DNA from: Carposina sasakii
Taxonomy: Eukaryota; Arthropoda; Insecta; Lepidoptera; Carposinidae
Length of the DNA: 64,000 nt
Assembly: GCA_014607495.2 (NCBI GenBank)
Contig: CP053161.1
Coordinates: 1,674,001 to 1,738,000 of the forward strand
Direction: 5' to 3'
Shown: positions 1 to 12,734 of the stretch, piece by piece
Numbering within the stretch: the first letter of the stretch is position 1
Layout of the letters: the number at the start of each line of letters is the position of its first letter
Translations under genes and position numbers: made by a program
Notes under the pieces: generated by a model
Told to the model about the DNA's origin: nothing
What the model saw: only the letters and a program-made list of their open reading frames with translations
Databases searched by the model: none

Positions 1-3000
1 GAGCGTATTCGCAATTGAATACCTGCCTAATAAAACTCGTGGTACTAACAGGTTGTTTCGAATGTTTACGTGACGTCCTTTATGTTTATTGTGTCGCGTT
101 TATTTCCCATTTACGACGGTAACCGTCTTTATACCGGTTTTAAATGGTTTATTTATGAATTTGCTCTTTACTTAGAATTAGATTTTACTGGCTCATATTA
201 CTTTTATTAATTTGATGTTTTGTCCAAGAAGTGATATAGAATTCCATGTTCATGATTTTCCACGAAGTTTCAGTGAAAATGTTGCACAAAGGCAACTTAT
301 ATGTTGACAATATTATAGAATTTGATACATCTGTTCAAGTCTTTCAGATTTATGCCCTTTGCATTTCAGTTTCGTGGAATCGAAACTATTCACACGCTAG
401 CAGTCGTAAACTCGAGTTACGCTTTCTGTTTTATGTGTGAGCGATTGAATTTTGTATACAATTCAATAGGTACACTACTGTTTCCGGGCCGTCGGTACGT
501 GACATCTCTTTATCGTTGCAAAAGAGCCTGTGTTTATTGTATCCGAAAATACCGCAAAAGAACGGCGAACGTTGACAGTTTTACGGTCCAAGAAATACTT
601 CATAAAGCGATGAATACACACGTAGCATCCGTCAGCCCTCTCCGGCATCTCTCATCAATTGTTTCGGTGTTTGTTTGTGTTTATTCTCGGTTGCTTGTTT
701 TCATAACACGCTGTCTGTCTTTGATGGTGTATGTTTGCTCAGCGGTGGGATTACTCCGCGAAGAAGGACGCCGAATTTCCCGCTCGCTCGATGCTATGTT
801 TCCAGGCTACACACGTCCCCTCCACGTAGTCTCCGCCAAGAGAGGCCATGTCTCGTATTATAACTTGTTATTGGAATTCCCACGTACGGGTATGTTTGTC
901 TTTCTTCACTTGTTCCCGGGCAAGTTTTCCTTTGCGTGTTTCATAGTTTGTACGAAGCTTATCCTGTTTTGCAAAGAGATTACAGTCTGTAGTTTGCCTT
1001 GAACAAATAAACCTCAATATTCCTATAGGAAATATGTTTAGGACGGTCTCCTTGTAAAAAATATTAAACTTGGGTCAATATTTATTAAGCTACTGGAAAT
1101 GGAGCAGGGAGAGTAAATATTGAATTAAGCATGAACGTATAAAGGAATTAAGACTCCGTAGACTGATAGTAATTTAATTCCATTATGATAATTAATTTAT
1201 GATAAAGGACCTTTTTTCACGTAGACAATATTACCTACCTAAATATCTTCTTTTTTATTCTCTTATAAACTCACCACAAAAACTAGTAAGGTAATATTAA
1301 AACTGCTGAACTAAATAAGGAAAACGCAGCTATGAATAGACATAAACCGTTTTGCTAGGCTGTAAGTGAAGTAAGTTTACTAGGTGTTGAGAGGTTAACT
1401 AATAGAATTCGTGATGGTCGTGGAGAAAAAAAAACACCGGCGTAATTTGTCTCGGTCGCCGCTTGTCTATGGACCGTCGCGATTGGTCGCTCAGGACGTT
1501 GACATGCCGGGAACCGTTCCAATTGGATAGATAGCTGGCATTTGTTGGTATTTAGCATATTTAAATTAGAATTTTGGGATTTGATTAGGCGTAATTAAAA
1601 TGCCATTTGGACATTGATCAACGCTGGACCAATGGATATTAGTGGATTTGTGTTTAGAGTTATTGTTATTTTGTGTTGGATTGGCAGAGTATAACTGGGC
1701 TTGGATGTAGGTATTTGTAATTAATTGAATTGTTTAGAGTTTCAAACATTGATTTATTATTAATATCATAAATTAATTTCTTGGTTGTATGTAGTTATTT
1801 TTATGTGCCTACATCAGATAAGTTTACCTTTACCACCAAGGTTTTCTTGGGCCCCGAATACAATGTATAATGTAGTTAGGTAGGTAGTATATTATTTTAT
1901 TCTTTAAGAAAAAAAGTATAGAGTCTAATTCACATGCTAGGTAATTATGTAGCTTTCTATAGGTACCTAAGTAAGAAAAAGAACTTCAAAGATTACCCAA
2001 AATCGCTTCGGACTGAACAAAGCTTTAAACAAAGATCATTTAAGTTAGTTTAAGGACGGTAACACTAGAACGCCCAGCAAATAAAGACGGCACATATATC
2101 TAAGCAGTTTAAGGCGCATACACTTGGGAGCCGTACAATACTAAATTAGGCAGATCCGCACACTCAGAGACGTATGCCGCGGACGTTTCCCGTCCACTGC
2201 GCACAGTGTGCACTAAGCATTACCGGAGCTAACAGTACTCGTAACTGCATCCGCTATAATTAACTTTATAGCGGACCGTAAATAGAAATAAGGTCCTAGT
2301 ATACGAGTTTCTTGAGCCTTTTACCGGAGATTTTCGGCGGGAAAGGGAGGTGAGTTTTCTTTTGGCGTCGTCGTCGGCTCGCCAAATTGAATCAGTTGAT
2401 AAAGGTAAACGAGGGATTAAATTTAGGAAAACGCTGTTACGATATTATGATAATGCTCGCATTTTAAGATTTTTTTTATCATATGTGTGAATATGATTTT
2501 TTGAATGTATGCGATAATACTGAGGAGCGTACCTATGAAGCAAGCATGTTACAGTCTCCAGAAAGTCTTCGCATATTTTTTAACGAAACCAGGTTTTATT
2601 ACGATATTTTAAATAGTAAATAAATCGCAGTTAAATGCATGTATTTGTATTTTTTTTACCTTCTTAACCGTGGCTATTGGTTTATCGATAAACTACTGCT
2701 TTTCTTACCAGGTTATGTAGAAAATAGTCAAAAACATCCATTCCTCGAAAACCTGCTCAATAAAGATGATAAATGAATTTTGACTAATACCAGCTGCGAA
2801 TTCTGGAATCGGTCGCGGTATGAACATTTCAGCCTTATAAATAGAGGTGAAATTAATAACAATAGCGCATCGCGGGCGAGATGCATGTCGTGGACTGTGG
2901 CCAAGAGTCAGCGGAGCGCGTAATGTGGCCACCCATCTGACGGTGCGCGCAGGCTCGACCGACTCTGATACTATTAATTTCCAACAAAATACTTGTGTGG

Positions 3001-4117
3001 ACGGCTTGTTAAATTGAATAATTTTCAACTCATCTCCTCTAAGGCAAAGGAAAAAGAAATTATAACTGCAGAAACAAATTCTATCCCGTCTCAAGCTGAG
3101 CAGAACTTTCGATGAAATAGCTACAGATTGAGTACTTACCCAAAGGAAACTACCGAGATGTGGAGATACAGGCATAATGCGAAACGGGATGAATGATAAA
3201 ACACTCCCAGAAACTCGGCAAAACTGTGGAAATTTTCAATGGAAATAAGTTATAAGGTATTTCTTAGTTCGTTCGTTTTCCTCCGCTTCCACCGTGGGAT
3301 CCATCAAAGGATTAAGGGGTGTCCCGGGATTGAGATACTCGTAGGTTCATCGCTCGGAATTTCCGGTGAACCTTGGATGTGGAATAAATTATGCGCCACT
3401 TAGGCGACACTGGAGATTTTAAAATGCGAACGATTGTTCCAGGGAATACATTAGTAATCGATTTGTGTGATGGTTCCGGGCGTTTTGATTGCTATCTCTG
3501 TTTGCTGCATGTGACTGGCTTTGTATTGTACCTATACTGTTTAGAAAAGCGTATATTACGTACAATATGGACTGTATTGTATCAGTATCTGTATGATCAC
3601 CACGCGACTTTTAATTATTGACGATATGTTACTGTAGTGCGAGTTGAGAATATCAGGTACAAATTTTCTTGCAAAATTCAAATACTCAAATATCCTACTT
3701 ACTTTCCTCTTTAGGTACTTTACATGCTACAGACGTTTTCTTTTCTAGTCAATGCACGTTCATTTTCTTCTTTTTACAAAACTGACCAAAATCAACTTCT
3801 ACGATTCCGAATAGTTTAACCGGATGCCAGACTATCGGGGGTAGAGCCAGTCGTCAAACGGAACCGCAGCCTCAGCGCAATCCTTCAATCCGGCCTGATT
3901 GAGCCGACTGCAAGATTACCGCGAACGCATGACGCGGCGAAATCGCGCCGCGTTTTATGCAGATGCATAGTGACCGGCTGTTTGCGTTCACGGGTTCACG
4001 ATGTTGTAGACTTTATGCCGATGTTAGATTGAAGTGGCGGTTCTGCTGGTTTTATTGTTTAGATAGGTTTAAAAATATAACGGAAAACTGTACCTAAATC
4101 AAATATTTACCTCGTGT
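1..4117. other. Unassigned AT-rich sequence, no recognised gene
   Basis: I see no repeat signature or recognisable gene here. Two open frames stand out by length only: 322-1002 on + and 2705-3175 on -. GC-richer patches at about 2150-2240 and 3820-4000 look like single-copy DNA and could be conserved non-coding sequence, but nothing in the bases proves this. Confidence 0.5.
322..1002 (+). other. Unrecognised 226-codon open frame
   Basis: This is the longest open frame in the window, clearly longer than the usual 60-120 codons seen elsewhere. The conceptual product is rich in Cys, Phe, Val and Arg. It has a hydrophobic stretch at about residues 109-145 and another at about 190-218, which could be read as membrane segments. 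I recognise no domain or motif. No splice-site pair or promoter is obvious around it, and the composition resembles translation of random AT-rich DNA. A chance open frame is more likely than a gene. An unknown small membrane protein, or an exon whose true frame differs, cannot be excluded. Confidence 0.12.
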
Positions 4118-4243
4118 CTAATCAGATAGTCTGCTTGAAGGATACATTTTGATGATGCCTTTCTCTGAAACTTGATCAAGATGGAGACAGCGTCAACCTT
4201 ATCATTTAGATTAGGCTTTCTGACCATTCGAAAAATTGTCCCT
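4118..4243. repeat. Degenerate foldback element, family F
   Basis: The left part (ATCAGATAGTCTGC, then GATGATGCCTTTCTCT) is roughly the reverse complement of the right part (GAGACAGCGTC, then TTAGGCTTTCTGACCATTCG). The same layout occurs in better condition at 57221-57350, where the ends read GATTTTTCCAACGGTCAGAT and its reverse complement. I therefore read this as an old copy of the same palindromic non-autonomous element. No target duplication is visible. Confidence 0.5.
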
Positions 4244-5629
4244 AAAAGTTCGCTATACAGGGTATTTTTTCGTTGCTACCCTTAACGAAGGGTACGTACT
4301 CTATACATCAAATAAAGTAAGTTTATGCCAAAAAAATGCTGGGAAACAATGTAATTTTTTTTAAATTAATAAATTATTACTTGATCGAGCGAAATTTATA
4401 GTATCCAGTGTTTGTGTTAATTTTCTTGTAGCCAGATTTTAATTATTTTTCGTGACAAAATGCTATTTTGGACCCTTATATCTTGGAAACCAGTCACTTC
4501 CCAGATATGATTCCATGGAGAAAAATGATCGTGAAGATGGGGAGACTCCGTAGTATTCGGGAACGTTGACGACCAAAAACATCTTGTATATTAATTAAAT
4601 TAATTAATACAATAAAATATTTCAGAGAATGAGGTATAGGTATGAGCAGGGTATGAGGCTGGCGTCAGATAATAGAAGAATGATGTATATATGAGGATTA
4701 AGTCTGCTTTTATTAAAATGTGGCAATGACATATGTGTAGTGATCCAGAAATAATAATATTATTTACCTATCGTGTACTGCCACAATCGGTCTCTGATTA
4801 CAAGTTCCCCGACTGTGTTACCGATCAAAGTGATTCGGCGCACAAAGGGTTACAGAACGCCCGTGTCACCACCGCTTGCACCGTTTCGATTAATGCAACG
4901 CAGCTTTGCGGTTCGATTGTTTGATGCGATTTTATAAATGAGCGATTCTCGATATCGATTCAATGCACGGGTTAGGGTTGCAGCTCATTCACTGTTTGTG
5001 GTAAAGGTTGTGCTGATACGATTGTTTGTGTTATTCAATATTACTTAGGTACCTATTCATTTGATACATAGCTCTTGCTGCATTAATATAGGTAATGTGA
5101 TGTTATTTAGAAAAAAAAATCTTAGTTAAGTGTACATTAGTTTTACAATCCTGTTCTCGTCAGATTGGGAAATCCTTTCTTATCGGATACATATCGAGGG
5201 GTAATAGGCTAAGCCATTTATACAACTTTATAGGAGAGCGATTTAAATCCGTCTACACCCTCAAAATTTCAGGTCACTAAGATCAGTGGTCATTCAGGAC
5301 TCATTTAATATCAGAGCTATATCATAGGTCATTTTATATGTAAGGATAGCTTACATTTCCAAACCTGTACTGTAAATCAGACACATGTTACTTTAGCACG
5401 TAGAATCCCACTAAAGCAAGACAGATAGGCTTCTAAAAGTAATGCCTGACAAGCAACGTGGCCGTAAATAGACGTGCATGGGCTGCGCGTGCGCGAAATC
5501 TTAATTAAGTAGAGTCATAGTCTTACATACATATAATATATGCCAGTACTTCGTCATGCAATGTGTCGAAATATAGTTTTATAATTTTTAATAAGCCTTG
5601 GGTTATAAATGATAGTCATGATGAATGGA

Positions 5630-5725
5630 AGTTAAACTTAACTCAGGAGAAGAGGAATGCCTAAGAAGTGATGGACAGATATCGGATAGTGTGGAAAAGA
5701 ATTTACCTTATACAAGGACGGTCTT
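5630..5725 (+). pseudogene. Possible degraded reverse-transcriptase C-terminal fragment
   Basis: Conceptual translation near 5645-5680 gives RRGMPKK followed by a stop and then WTD. This resembles the Gly-Arg-Pro-Lys-x-x-Trp-x-Asp motif at the end of RTE-type LINE reverse transcriptases, as seen intact on the minus strand at 13395-13661. The frame has stops, so if real it is a dead remnant. The match is short and could be chance. Confidence 0.25.
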
Positions 5726-7488
5726 ATTAACATAATCCAAAGAAGTAGATGAATAACCATATCCATAGACGCTTGACAATATTTCTATAAATATTATGTA
5801 CGACGTAACTTTCTACTACTAGTGTTTTACTATGGTAGAACTGCTGATCCGATGTTAAATGAGTATGGTCTGTGCAAGCCCTGGATGGAAAGTGAGTGGG
5901 CAGTTTGAATATGGAGCTCGGAACGTAACGGCCTGTGATTGATTCAGGGTTGGGGAAAAATAAACACAGTTTCTGGACTGGTTTTCTTTAGGTTTTATTT
6001 TGCTAGTTGGTTACTACTAACGCCTGACACAATTCTATGTAGTGCTGAAAGAAAGATAATAATAATTTTAAATAAGTACATCTTTATTAGTCGAGTGTTT
6101 CCTCTTTACGTATGATACGAGTACAATTCTGTCCTATTGATAAAAAGTTAATAATTTTAAATGGTAGGCGAGTAGGTACATCCTCTTTTTGATATTGTTT
6201 GTACTGATATTCACTACATGCTAGTTACTACATTTGATTTGTGTGTTAGGATGAAAAAATCTAAATATCATATCGAAAAAAAATCGGACGAAAAAATATT
6301 CACTGTTAGGTTTTACTTGTATGTGCAGCCCTATCTGTAGTGCATTCGAGACACGTCGCAGGCGCATTCCCTCTCTATATCTAGTAAAAGGAATGTTGCA
6401 CACATTCATTTCTTTTCTATTAGTAGGTAGACTGTTTTTTGGGTACTACAATGTTATCATTAGTAAAACTTATATGAAGGTAGGTAGAGTCAGTTGTTTG
6501 ATTAGTAGCTAAAGTTTAGTTTACATAGGTACGTCAACAATGCAGTAGGTTGATAATAGTAAGTTTAACTAGAACTGATAGAACATCTGACTCTAGCGGC
6601 GTTATTACAATGATAGACACTGTATAAAAATGGCATTTGACAGCAAAATATATGGAATATCTTTAAAAATTAACCTTTAGTTATATTTAATACCCTTGCC
6701 CAAAAATATAGGCAGGTAATAAAAATAGAACTCCTATCTAATCGACCAAAACACTATGGAAGATAAACGTGAGATGTTCGTAATAGTTAGTGCCGAGACT
6801 TAGAGACAAGTTCATCGAGAGCCGACTTATTAGAACCTTTGATCTTCAGCACAACTTTTAATTAAATTTCGCCGATTACGTTAACTAACGGTAATTCACC
6901 TGTTTAAAAGTTGCCAGCTCGAAATAGATAGATGTTAACCAAAGTCGTTTATTGATAAACTTCAAAGAGCTAAGTTAGTTACGGAACTATGTGTGCTACT
7001 AAATTTACGTGTCTATATTAGTCTCATAAGCCTGTCTGCAGGGCTGATCCAGTATTTGGTTACTCAAATTAGTGTTATAGCGCCGTAGTTTGGTAGTTTG
7101 ACTGGGCATTTTCTGCACTTAGTCTCTGGAAGTGAGGCTGTTTACCAACAGAGTTACCATCTAGGCTTGCTTCCGAGAGTGACGTTTTATCAATCTTTTT
7201 ATAGCTCTAATTTTTAGACTTTTCTTTTACCTTACTCTGTTATTTATAATGTTTGTAAAAATAGTTTATGCTAAAGTAAAATACGGCCCGCGTTTAATAA
7301 GATACGTGATGTGGGACGATCGAACCCTTCGTTTGGGTTATGAAGTCCTCCGCGTAGGCGCTAGTGTCATTACAACACTGACACTGTTTCATTTAGTTTG
7401 TTTAGTTCTATTGAAATCGGCGGGACTTGGAAATTGGAACCGACCTTAATGATATTACCCGGCAGGGTTGCCAGGATATTAATAACAA

Positions 7489-7508
7489 ATCTGCTTATAT
7501 AAGCAGAT
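7489..7508. repeat. Perfect 20-bp palindrome
   Basis: ATCTGCTTATATAAGCAGAT is its own reverse complement, with a TATATA core. It could form a small cruciform or bind a dimeric protein. It does not belong to a repeat I can identify in the window. Confidence 0.8.
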
Positions 7509-7631
7509 CTCTTACGCAATTCTCTACATAATGTAGGATCAAAAGTTATAACTCATTTACTCAAAGCTAAAAGGTAAACCTGTCCAGTAAGATAGTCTAT
7601 AGATGTCATATTATTTCCAGATGATTTTGAA

Positions 7632-7694
7632 GCGGTGATAGGCTCACCCCTTACAGTGTGGGACTTTAATAGACTGACAGCTGAAAAGTGAAAA
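7632..7694 (+). repeat. Fragment of tailed repeat family E
   Basis: The stretch GGTGATAGGCTCACCCCTTA, then GTGGGACTTTAATAGACTG, then TGAAAAGTG matches the better copies at 40857-40988 (+) and 26955-27118 (-). The tail end of the element is missing here. Confidence 0.6.
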
Positions 7695-8599
7695 CTTCTT
7701 TTATCATCACCTGTACAATGTTTTTAAAATGAGAAACATTAATCTGTACAAATTTGTTTTTGCAAAAAAATTGCTTTTTTCCCTAGAGTTTAGTCTGATT
7801 ATGTTTGTTCAGTAATCCGTGAAAATAAGTAACTGTAGAGGAAAGTAAACCGGTAAAAATTGTGCAGTTCTTAATCGATTCTTCTACCGTTACTGCACTG
7901 CGACGAATGAAGGGCAAAGAAGAGGTGGCTTAACAACATACTGTGCATAGAAAATAGTGTTGCCGCCGCCGGGGCACGATGGATAGACCATGGTCGAAGG
8001 CAAATGTTAGCCAATGATTTGATATTGATGTACAGGTTAGGTGGAACTTTTACACGCGAATTACATATTTCAGGGTAGTTAACATATTATTACGACAGAG
8101 TAGCGCCCTCATTCTTTTTGTATTTTCAGCATTGATGAAAGGTAAATATTATAAGCAAACCAGGGTTTTGAAGACCAATTATGTCATATAACTTTAAGTA
8201 ATTACCAATTCGGGTTCGTATTTTAAACATGGCTGAAAACCCAAGCGGAGCCAGGCGGCCACTAGGCGTAAACAAATAAACAACTGTTCATCATTTACGT
8301 CTGGAAATATGATACTCTGTGACTAACATTAACATATAAAAAATACATATGTGTAGAGGTGCTCTTGCTGTGAGAATCAGATTTATAAGGTAGCGTTCTC
8401 ACCTACATCGAACATTTCGTTTTTTATTTATGACATTGAATCAAAACCCGCCATATATGAGGAAATTGTGCCTTATTAGCTAAAAAAGAGAGAAAAGAGC
8501 ATAATCCTACCTAAATATAAATAAATATGAGGGAATTAGACTACCTAGTAGATATGGTTACAGAAGCTAACACTTAACACTATAAATCTAAGTTATTGC

Positions 8600-8900
8600 G
8601 GTTGCCGAATGAAATTAGGATGATTGCCTCACAAACATACAAACCGGATAATGGGCAAGGAATTGCGTGTGTCTCTTGCAGGCTGTTTTGTCCGGTAATC
8701 CAATAGTGGGGCGAAGATAAAAGCGGCAAAAGATAAAAGGGGTGGTTTAATGGAATTAAACAACGGGGTGGGGGTTGACCAACCCTGGTGTAAGCCGGAC
8801 TTGCGGAATGTCTTTGTCGGCGGGTCCCATTTTCGGGCTATCGGTGGATTTTTTCGATTTTTCTTCGCGCGCACGAGCGGCCCGAATTTTTGAATTATTC
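8600..8900. promoter_or_regulatory. GC-richer non-repeat block, candidate regulatory element
   Basis: This block stands out from its AT-rich surroundings and matches no repeat family in the window. It contains two AGATAA motifs 16 bp apart (8715 and 8731), which are GATA-factor-type sites. An 81-codon open frame on the minus strand (8629-8874) has no recognisable motif. The regulatory role is inference; conservation in related species would be needed to support it. Confidence 0.2.
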
Positions 8901-9794
8901 GACGTGGGCTTATTCTTTTGTCGCGTCACTTTGATTTATTTTAGCAGTTAATTTGTATGCCTAGGAGTTGTTGATTTAGATTAGGTTTTTATCCTGGTTA
9001 GAGTTATTTTAATGCTACGACTAATAAGGCTCTCTTCTCTTGTTCATACAATAAAAGTTAAATGTCAGCCGCGCACATCTAATATCTGAACTTTTACAAT
9101 GACCTAATATAATGTATCTAAATTTATCGCGTTACAAAGTATAGTGTACTTTTTTTTTATTATTTACAACCCTAGCCAGAATAATGCTCATGTTAAATCA
9201 ATTAAAGAACAATGCAATTAAGATATTGGTACAGAATCTGAGCCCGACAATTGCACGCTTCGAGTCAGTAGGTCGTTCTGTGACAGCCAGCATGCGGTCG
9301 GTGAACTGTCGATGGTATCAGTTAAGGGCTGTCACTTTAGTAAAATCAAATGCATTAAAAAATGCGCTCCCAGACTAACAAACGAGCTGTTGATTATTAG
9401 TAGCTCGATTAGCAAGTTGCGAAGACTTGTTACTGGCTGAATCATTTTAGGGTTGTCACTTTTTGAAATTTTTAAGGTTTTATATGTACCTAATGCCAAG
9501 GATTGCCTAATATCTACATAGCCATAGGTTTTATGGTGTAACATGATTTAATATGTGGGCTGGAAGACATAAAAACGCGATCGAGTTCAATTTGAACACT
9601 CGGCGTACTGTAGCAAAGTAGCATAACTGTGTTACAGTTCCTAATAATTAAAATTTAATTAATGCGAACCATAGATTCAAATTACGATCAAATTAAGGCA
9701 ACTTCCATTGAACGCAGCGAAAGGGGTAAACAATCATTGCAATAATTGTGTGTATAAAGCTCATTAGTTAGGGCAGTGTGTTGCGTTCGAGTAA

Positions 9795-10142
9795 AGCCTC
9801 GTATACACTAACTACAAAATATCCCAGAATATGATGCGAAACATGAAATTTACAACTCTGCAACGTTACCCAGTGTCGCGCAACATGTCCCGCAATATTT
9901 TACGTTACACGAGGATTCGCTACCGCTCTGAGAGCGAGTGCATAGTGTGTACAGCCATGAACAGTAAGATGTATACACAAATGTATTTATGTTCTTGTGG
10001 TAAGGTTCAACGTCCAACGACAATGTATATATCTTATTACTCATGACTGTACGGCGAAATATCCTGCCACACTATCACCGAGTTTTTTGCGTTGGTGATG
10101 AGCGTCATGTTGCACAATTTGTCCCCTAGTGTATCCGAGGCT
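9795..10142. mobile_element. 348-bp MITE with TAA target duplication
   Basis: The element begins AGCCTCGTATACACTA and ends TAGTGTATCCGAGGCT, 16-bp terminal inverted repeats with one mismatch. It is flanked on both sides by TAA (9792-9794 and 10143-10145). A 3-bp TAA duplication is the habit of PIF/Harbinger transposons, so a non-autonomous Harbinger-like element is the best guess. The ends continue as a weaker inverted repeat (CAACATG-type words on both sides). Open frames at 9831-10046 (+) and 9850-10044 (-) lie wholly inside and are not genes. Confidence 0.75.
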
Positions 10143-10145
10143 TAA

Positions 10146-11269
10146 ATTGACGCGAAACTATGGCGATTAGTGATAATTGCTTGGCTTGCCGAATTGCGGG
10201 ATCTATGGCCCTTTACGGAGCAGTTCGATCCCTGACAAATGAGCGGACCATTAAGGTATTGCTAGCCTTAATAGATTTGATGGATTGTTAGAGTTCGCTA
10301 TTTATTTTGGGTTCGGTATTGTTGAATAATAGTAACGCGTTTTCATCGTGTTTGTTACCTATGTTGTCTATTGAATTTGAGTCATTAGCCAATATTGAGG
10401 TTTTGAGCTGGAGGAATAATCTGGCAGTACTATAATTGTAAACCATACATACAATAAGAATTAAGTACCACAAAAAATAATACTGTTTAAACCATGCTTA
10501 TGATATTTTTACCATAGAGTACCCAACGACAAGTTATAGAGCGCTGTTTACAACATATGATCCTTAGGCACATATACGAAAAGGCAACCTTATGGCCATT
10601 GTCAATCAAAAGAAAAACAAGAAAAGTTTACTTACGCTAGGCACAATAGAACGGAGCGATACTGGAGTTCTTATAGCTTATGTGTACTCTGTGAAATTAA
10701 CCGATATTCCATACTTTTTGCTGTCAAAGGGCTCAATAGTAGCACTAAAATATTTACAATACATAATGGTATTACTACAATATTATTGATCGCGTGCCAC
10801 CCCGGCTAAGATGCACCTGTCGAGATCGTTCGACGCAGCGCCGACATCTGTCGGGAGCGTGCTCTCTTTGTTTTTTTGTGTTTTTTGTCTCACTCCTTCC
10901 TAATTGCGCGGGAAAGGACCAATGACTAATTTTGACATACAGAGCATGTTTAATTACACGGAAGCTCGTTACGTTATCAGAACTGTTAATAATAATTAGA
11001 TTTAGATACGTACCTAATAGAGGGATTTAAGGTTTTAGTGGAGAATTATGCTTAGAAACTGATTTAAAATAACAGTTTCCAATCTTTATTTGATTTTGCT
11101 CTTAAGGTTAGATTAAACCGCACGCTTTTATAAATTTCATTTACCTTTATGTTTATCGCTATGTAAATAATTGTCTGAATAAAGACTAGAGTCAATAGAA
11201 ATATAGCTGGTAAATGCATTATAAACATTCTAGGTGCCTTGTTTAGTTTATGTGTTTTATTTAAATTAT
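10146..11269. other. Unassigned sequence
   Basis: I see no gene or repeat signature. A GC-richer patch at 10790-10920 is followed by a T-rich run. Open frames of 61-65 codons carry no motif. Confidence 0.5.
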
Positions 11270-11366
11270 GTTTATTTGGTCACATTCTTATATATAAACC
11301 TTTTTTTTTTCCAGGTAAGATGATTACATATTTATAACGAAAATCCAATAGATAATAATGGTAAGT
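11270..11366 (+). other. Candidate recursive splice site 1 with 46-nt RS-exon
   Basis: A run of twelve pyrimidines ends in CCAG immediately followed by GTAAGA, so a complete 3' splice site abuts a complete 5' splice site at 11314/11315. This juxtaposition is the hallmark of zero-nucleotide ratchet points in long introns. A second donor, ATG|GTAAGT at 11360/11361, would define a 46-nt recursive-splicing exon. Two similar sites on the same strand (32581 and 60706) have the same architecture. Splicing machinery would join an upstream exon here, regenerate a donor, and splice onward. No transcript data are available, so function is inferred from the motif. Confidence 0.6.
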
Positions 11367-11369
11367 TTT

Positions 11370-12730
11370 AAGCGTTATAATTCAATGGATATATTTAAAT
11401 GTAATGCCCGGTTTAATACATGTTTAATATACCTAATTATTAAATTTAAATTGTCAGATATTTTACACAAGTATAGCCAGTGAATCTCTACAAAACGGCT
11501 GCACCAATTTAGCTAGTTAGGTTTTAAGAGATCCAGTTTATTTCGGTAGTCCTGTAGGTTAATCAGGCGAGGCCATTTGCAAGCTACCTTCAATATATCA
11601 TAACTTGAATTAAATACTTCGGAATAATAGATGACAAATTGTACTTGAGTCTTATTATTTCATAGAAATAAATGGTATTAGATCTTTCTTATCTAAAAAA
11701 AAAAAAGGAAATTGTCCTATTAAGTTTTATTAAAATATTTTTTCCTGTTAAATTTATTCGCACAAAAGTCACAATATTGTGAACCGTCCTGGCTTTTACT
11801 GACGCGGCAAATTTAATATTCACCCGCGACTCCTGTTATGATGGAAACATCAGGGGTAGGGGGGAAAGGCGACCGGGGTGGGGGAGCTGTTGGGGCAAAG
11901 AATAATAAAAGGTTTTCATGAAACTTCTTTCGTGTATCAATAATTGCTGTAAGTAGAGATATCTCTCACTTGTATATTATATACTTGTATGCCGCTTGGT
12001 TCCAATATAAAGCAGTCGCAATTTCGGTAGAGCCATCTTTATAACAAACACTTAGTTTACCGATGAACTCCAACAATAGAAGCAATATTCTCTTAAATAT
12101 TGTACAAGAAAGAAAAACTGGTCTCTTATTATTCTGGAAAGGATAGGCATTATGTTTCTTTCGTTATCCACTTCCTCCTCGTATCCAAATAGTAATTTAT
12201 TTTCCCTAATTGCGTAATTCAAGTTAATCCCTCCAAGGAATTTAATTTGGGCCGTCGAATACCTTTTTTCCCCTTAAATATAATGACGTTTATTTTGCCT
12301 TTTATGTACCAAAACTTTGGTTCGTTTATTTAATGTTAGAAATTCTAGACATTTTCAAGTCTGATTAGGCATTTGTAAATAATTTGTGACACCCCTGAAA
12401 TTGCATTGCGATAAAAAAACATCTAAACGTACGAACTGGTAATATCGGAAATTGAATAAAGAACAAAGTGACGTTCGGAAATTAGCTCGAAGAGTTTGAA
12501 CAGAAACTCGAGATCATGCCCGGAATTGCGTCAGTTGGCCAAGTTTCTTGGAAGTTAGTGTGTAAACGGAGCGCAAAGCTGGCCGTATTTAGGTAAATAT
12601 TGAGTACACCGGTAAGCATAACGAGGTCTTGTTTTATCATAATTAGGAAGATAGATCCGAAACCTAATTCTAAGGCATCAAGATATAAGAAAATATTAGT
12701 ATGAGAACGATAGAAATAACTATTATATTA
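11370..12730. other. Unassigned sequence
   Basis: No gene is recognised. A weak match to the Helitron core (ACAAAACGGCTGCACCAATTT near 11492) may be an old decayed copy. A G-rich patch lies at 11850-11890. Confidence 0.45.
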
Positions 12731-12734
12731 CGTA

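Larger units (their letters stand above)
4245..9791. other. Mostly unassigned sequence
   Basis: No gene is recognised. Within the stretch are a possible degraded reverse-transcriptase tail (about 5630-5720), a 20-bp perfect palindrome (7489-7508), a fragment of repeat family E (7632-7694) and a GC-richer block at 8600-8900 with two GATAA motifs. A small hairpin, TACCCTT-AACG-AAGGGTA, lies near 4277. The rest shows no structure I can name. Confidence 0.5.

Noticed and set aside
2705..3175. 156-codon minus-strand frame
   Set aside because: No motif, and it contains a donor-like GGGTAAGTAC early in the frame; likely chance.
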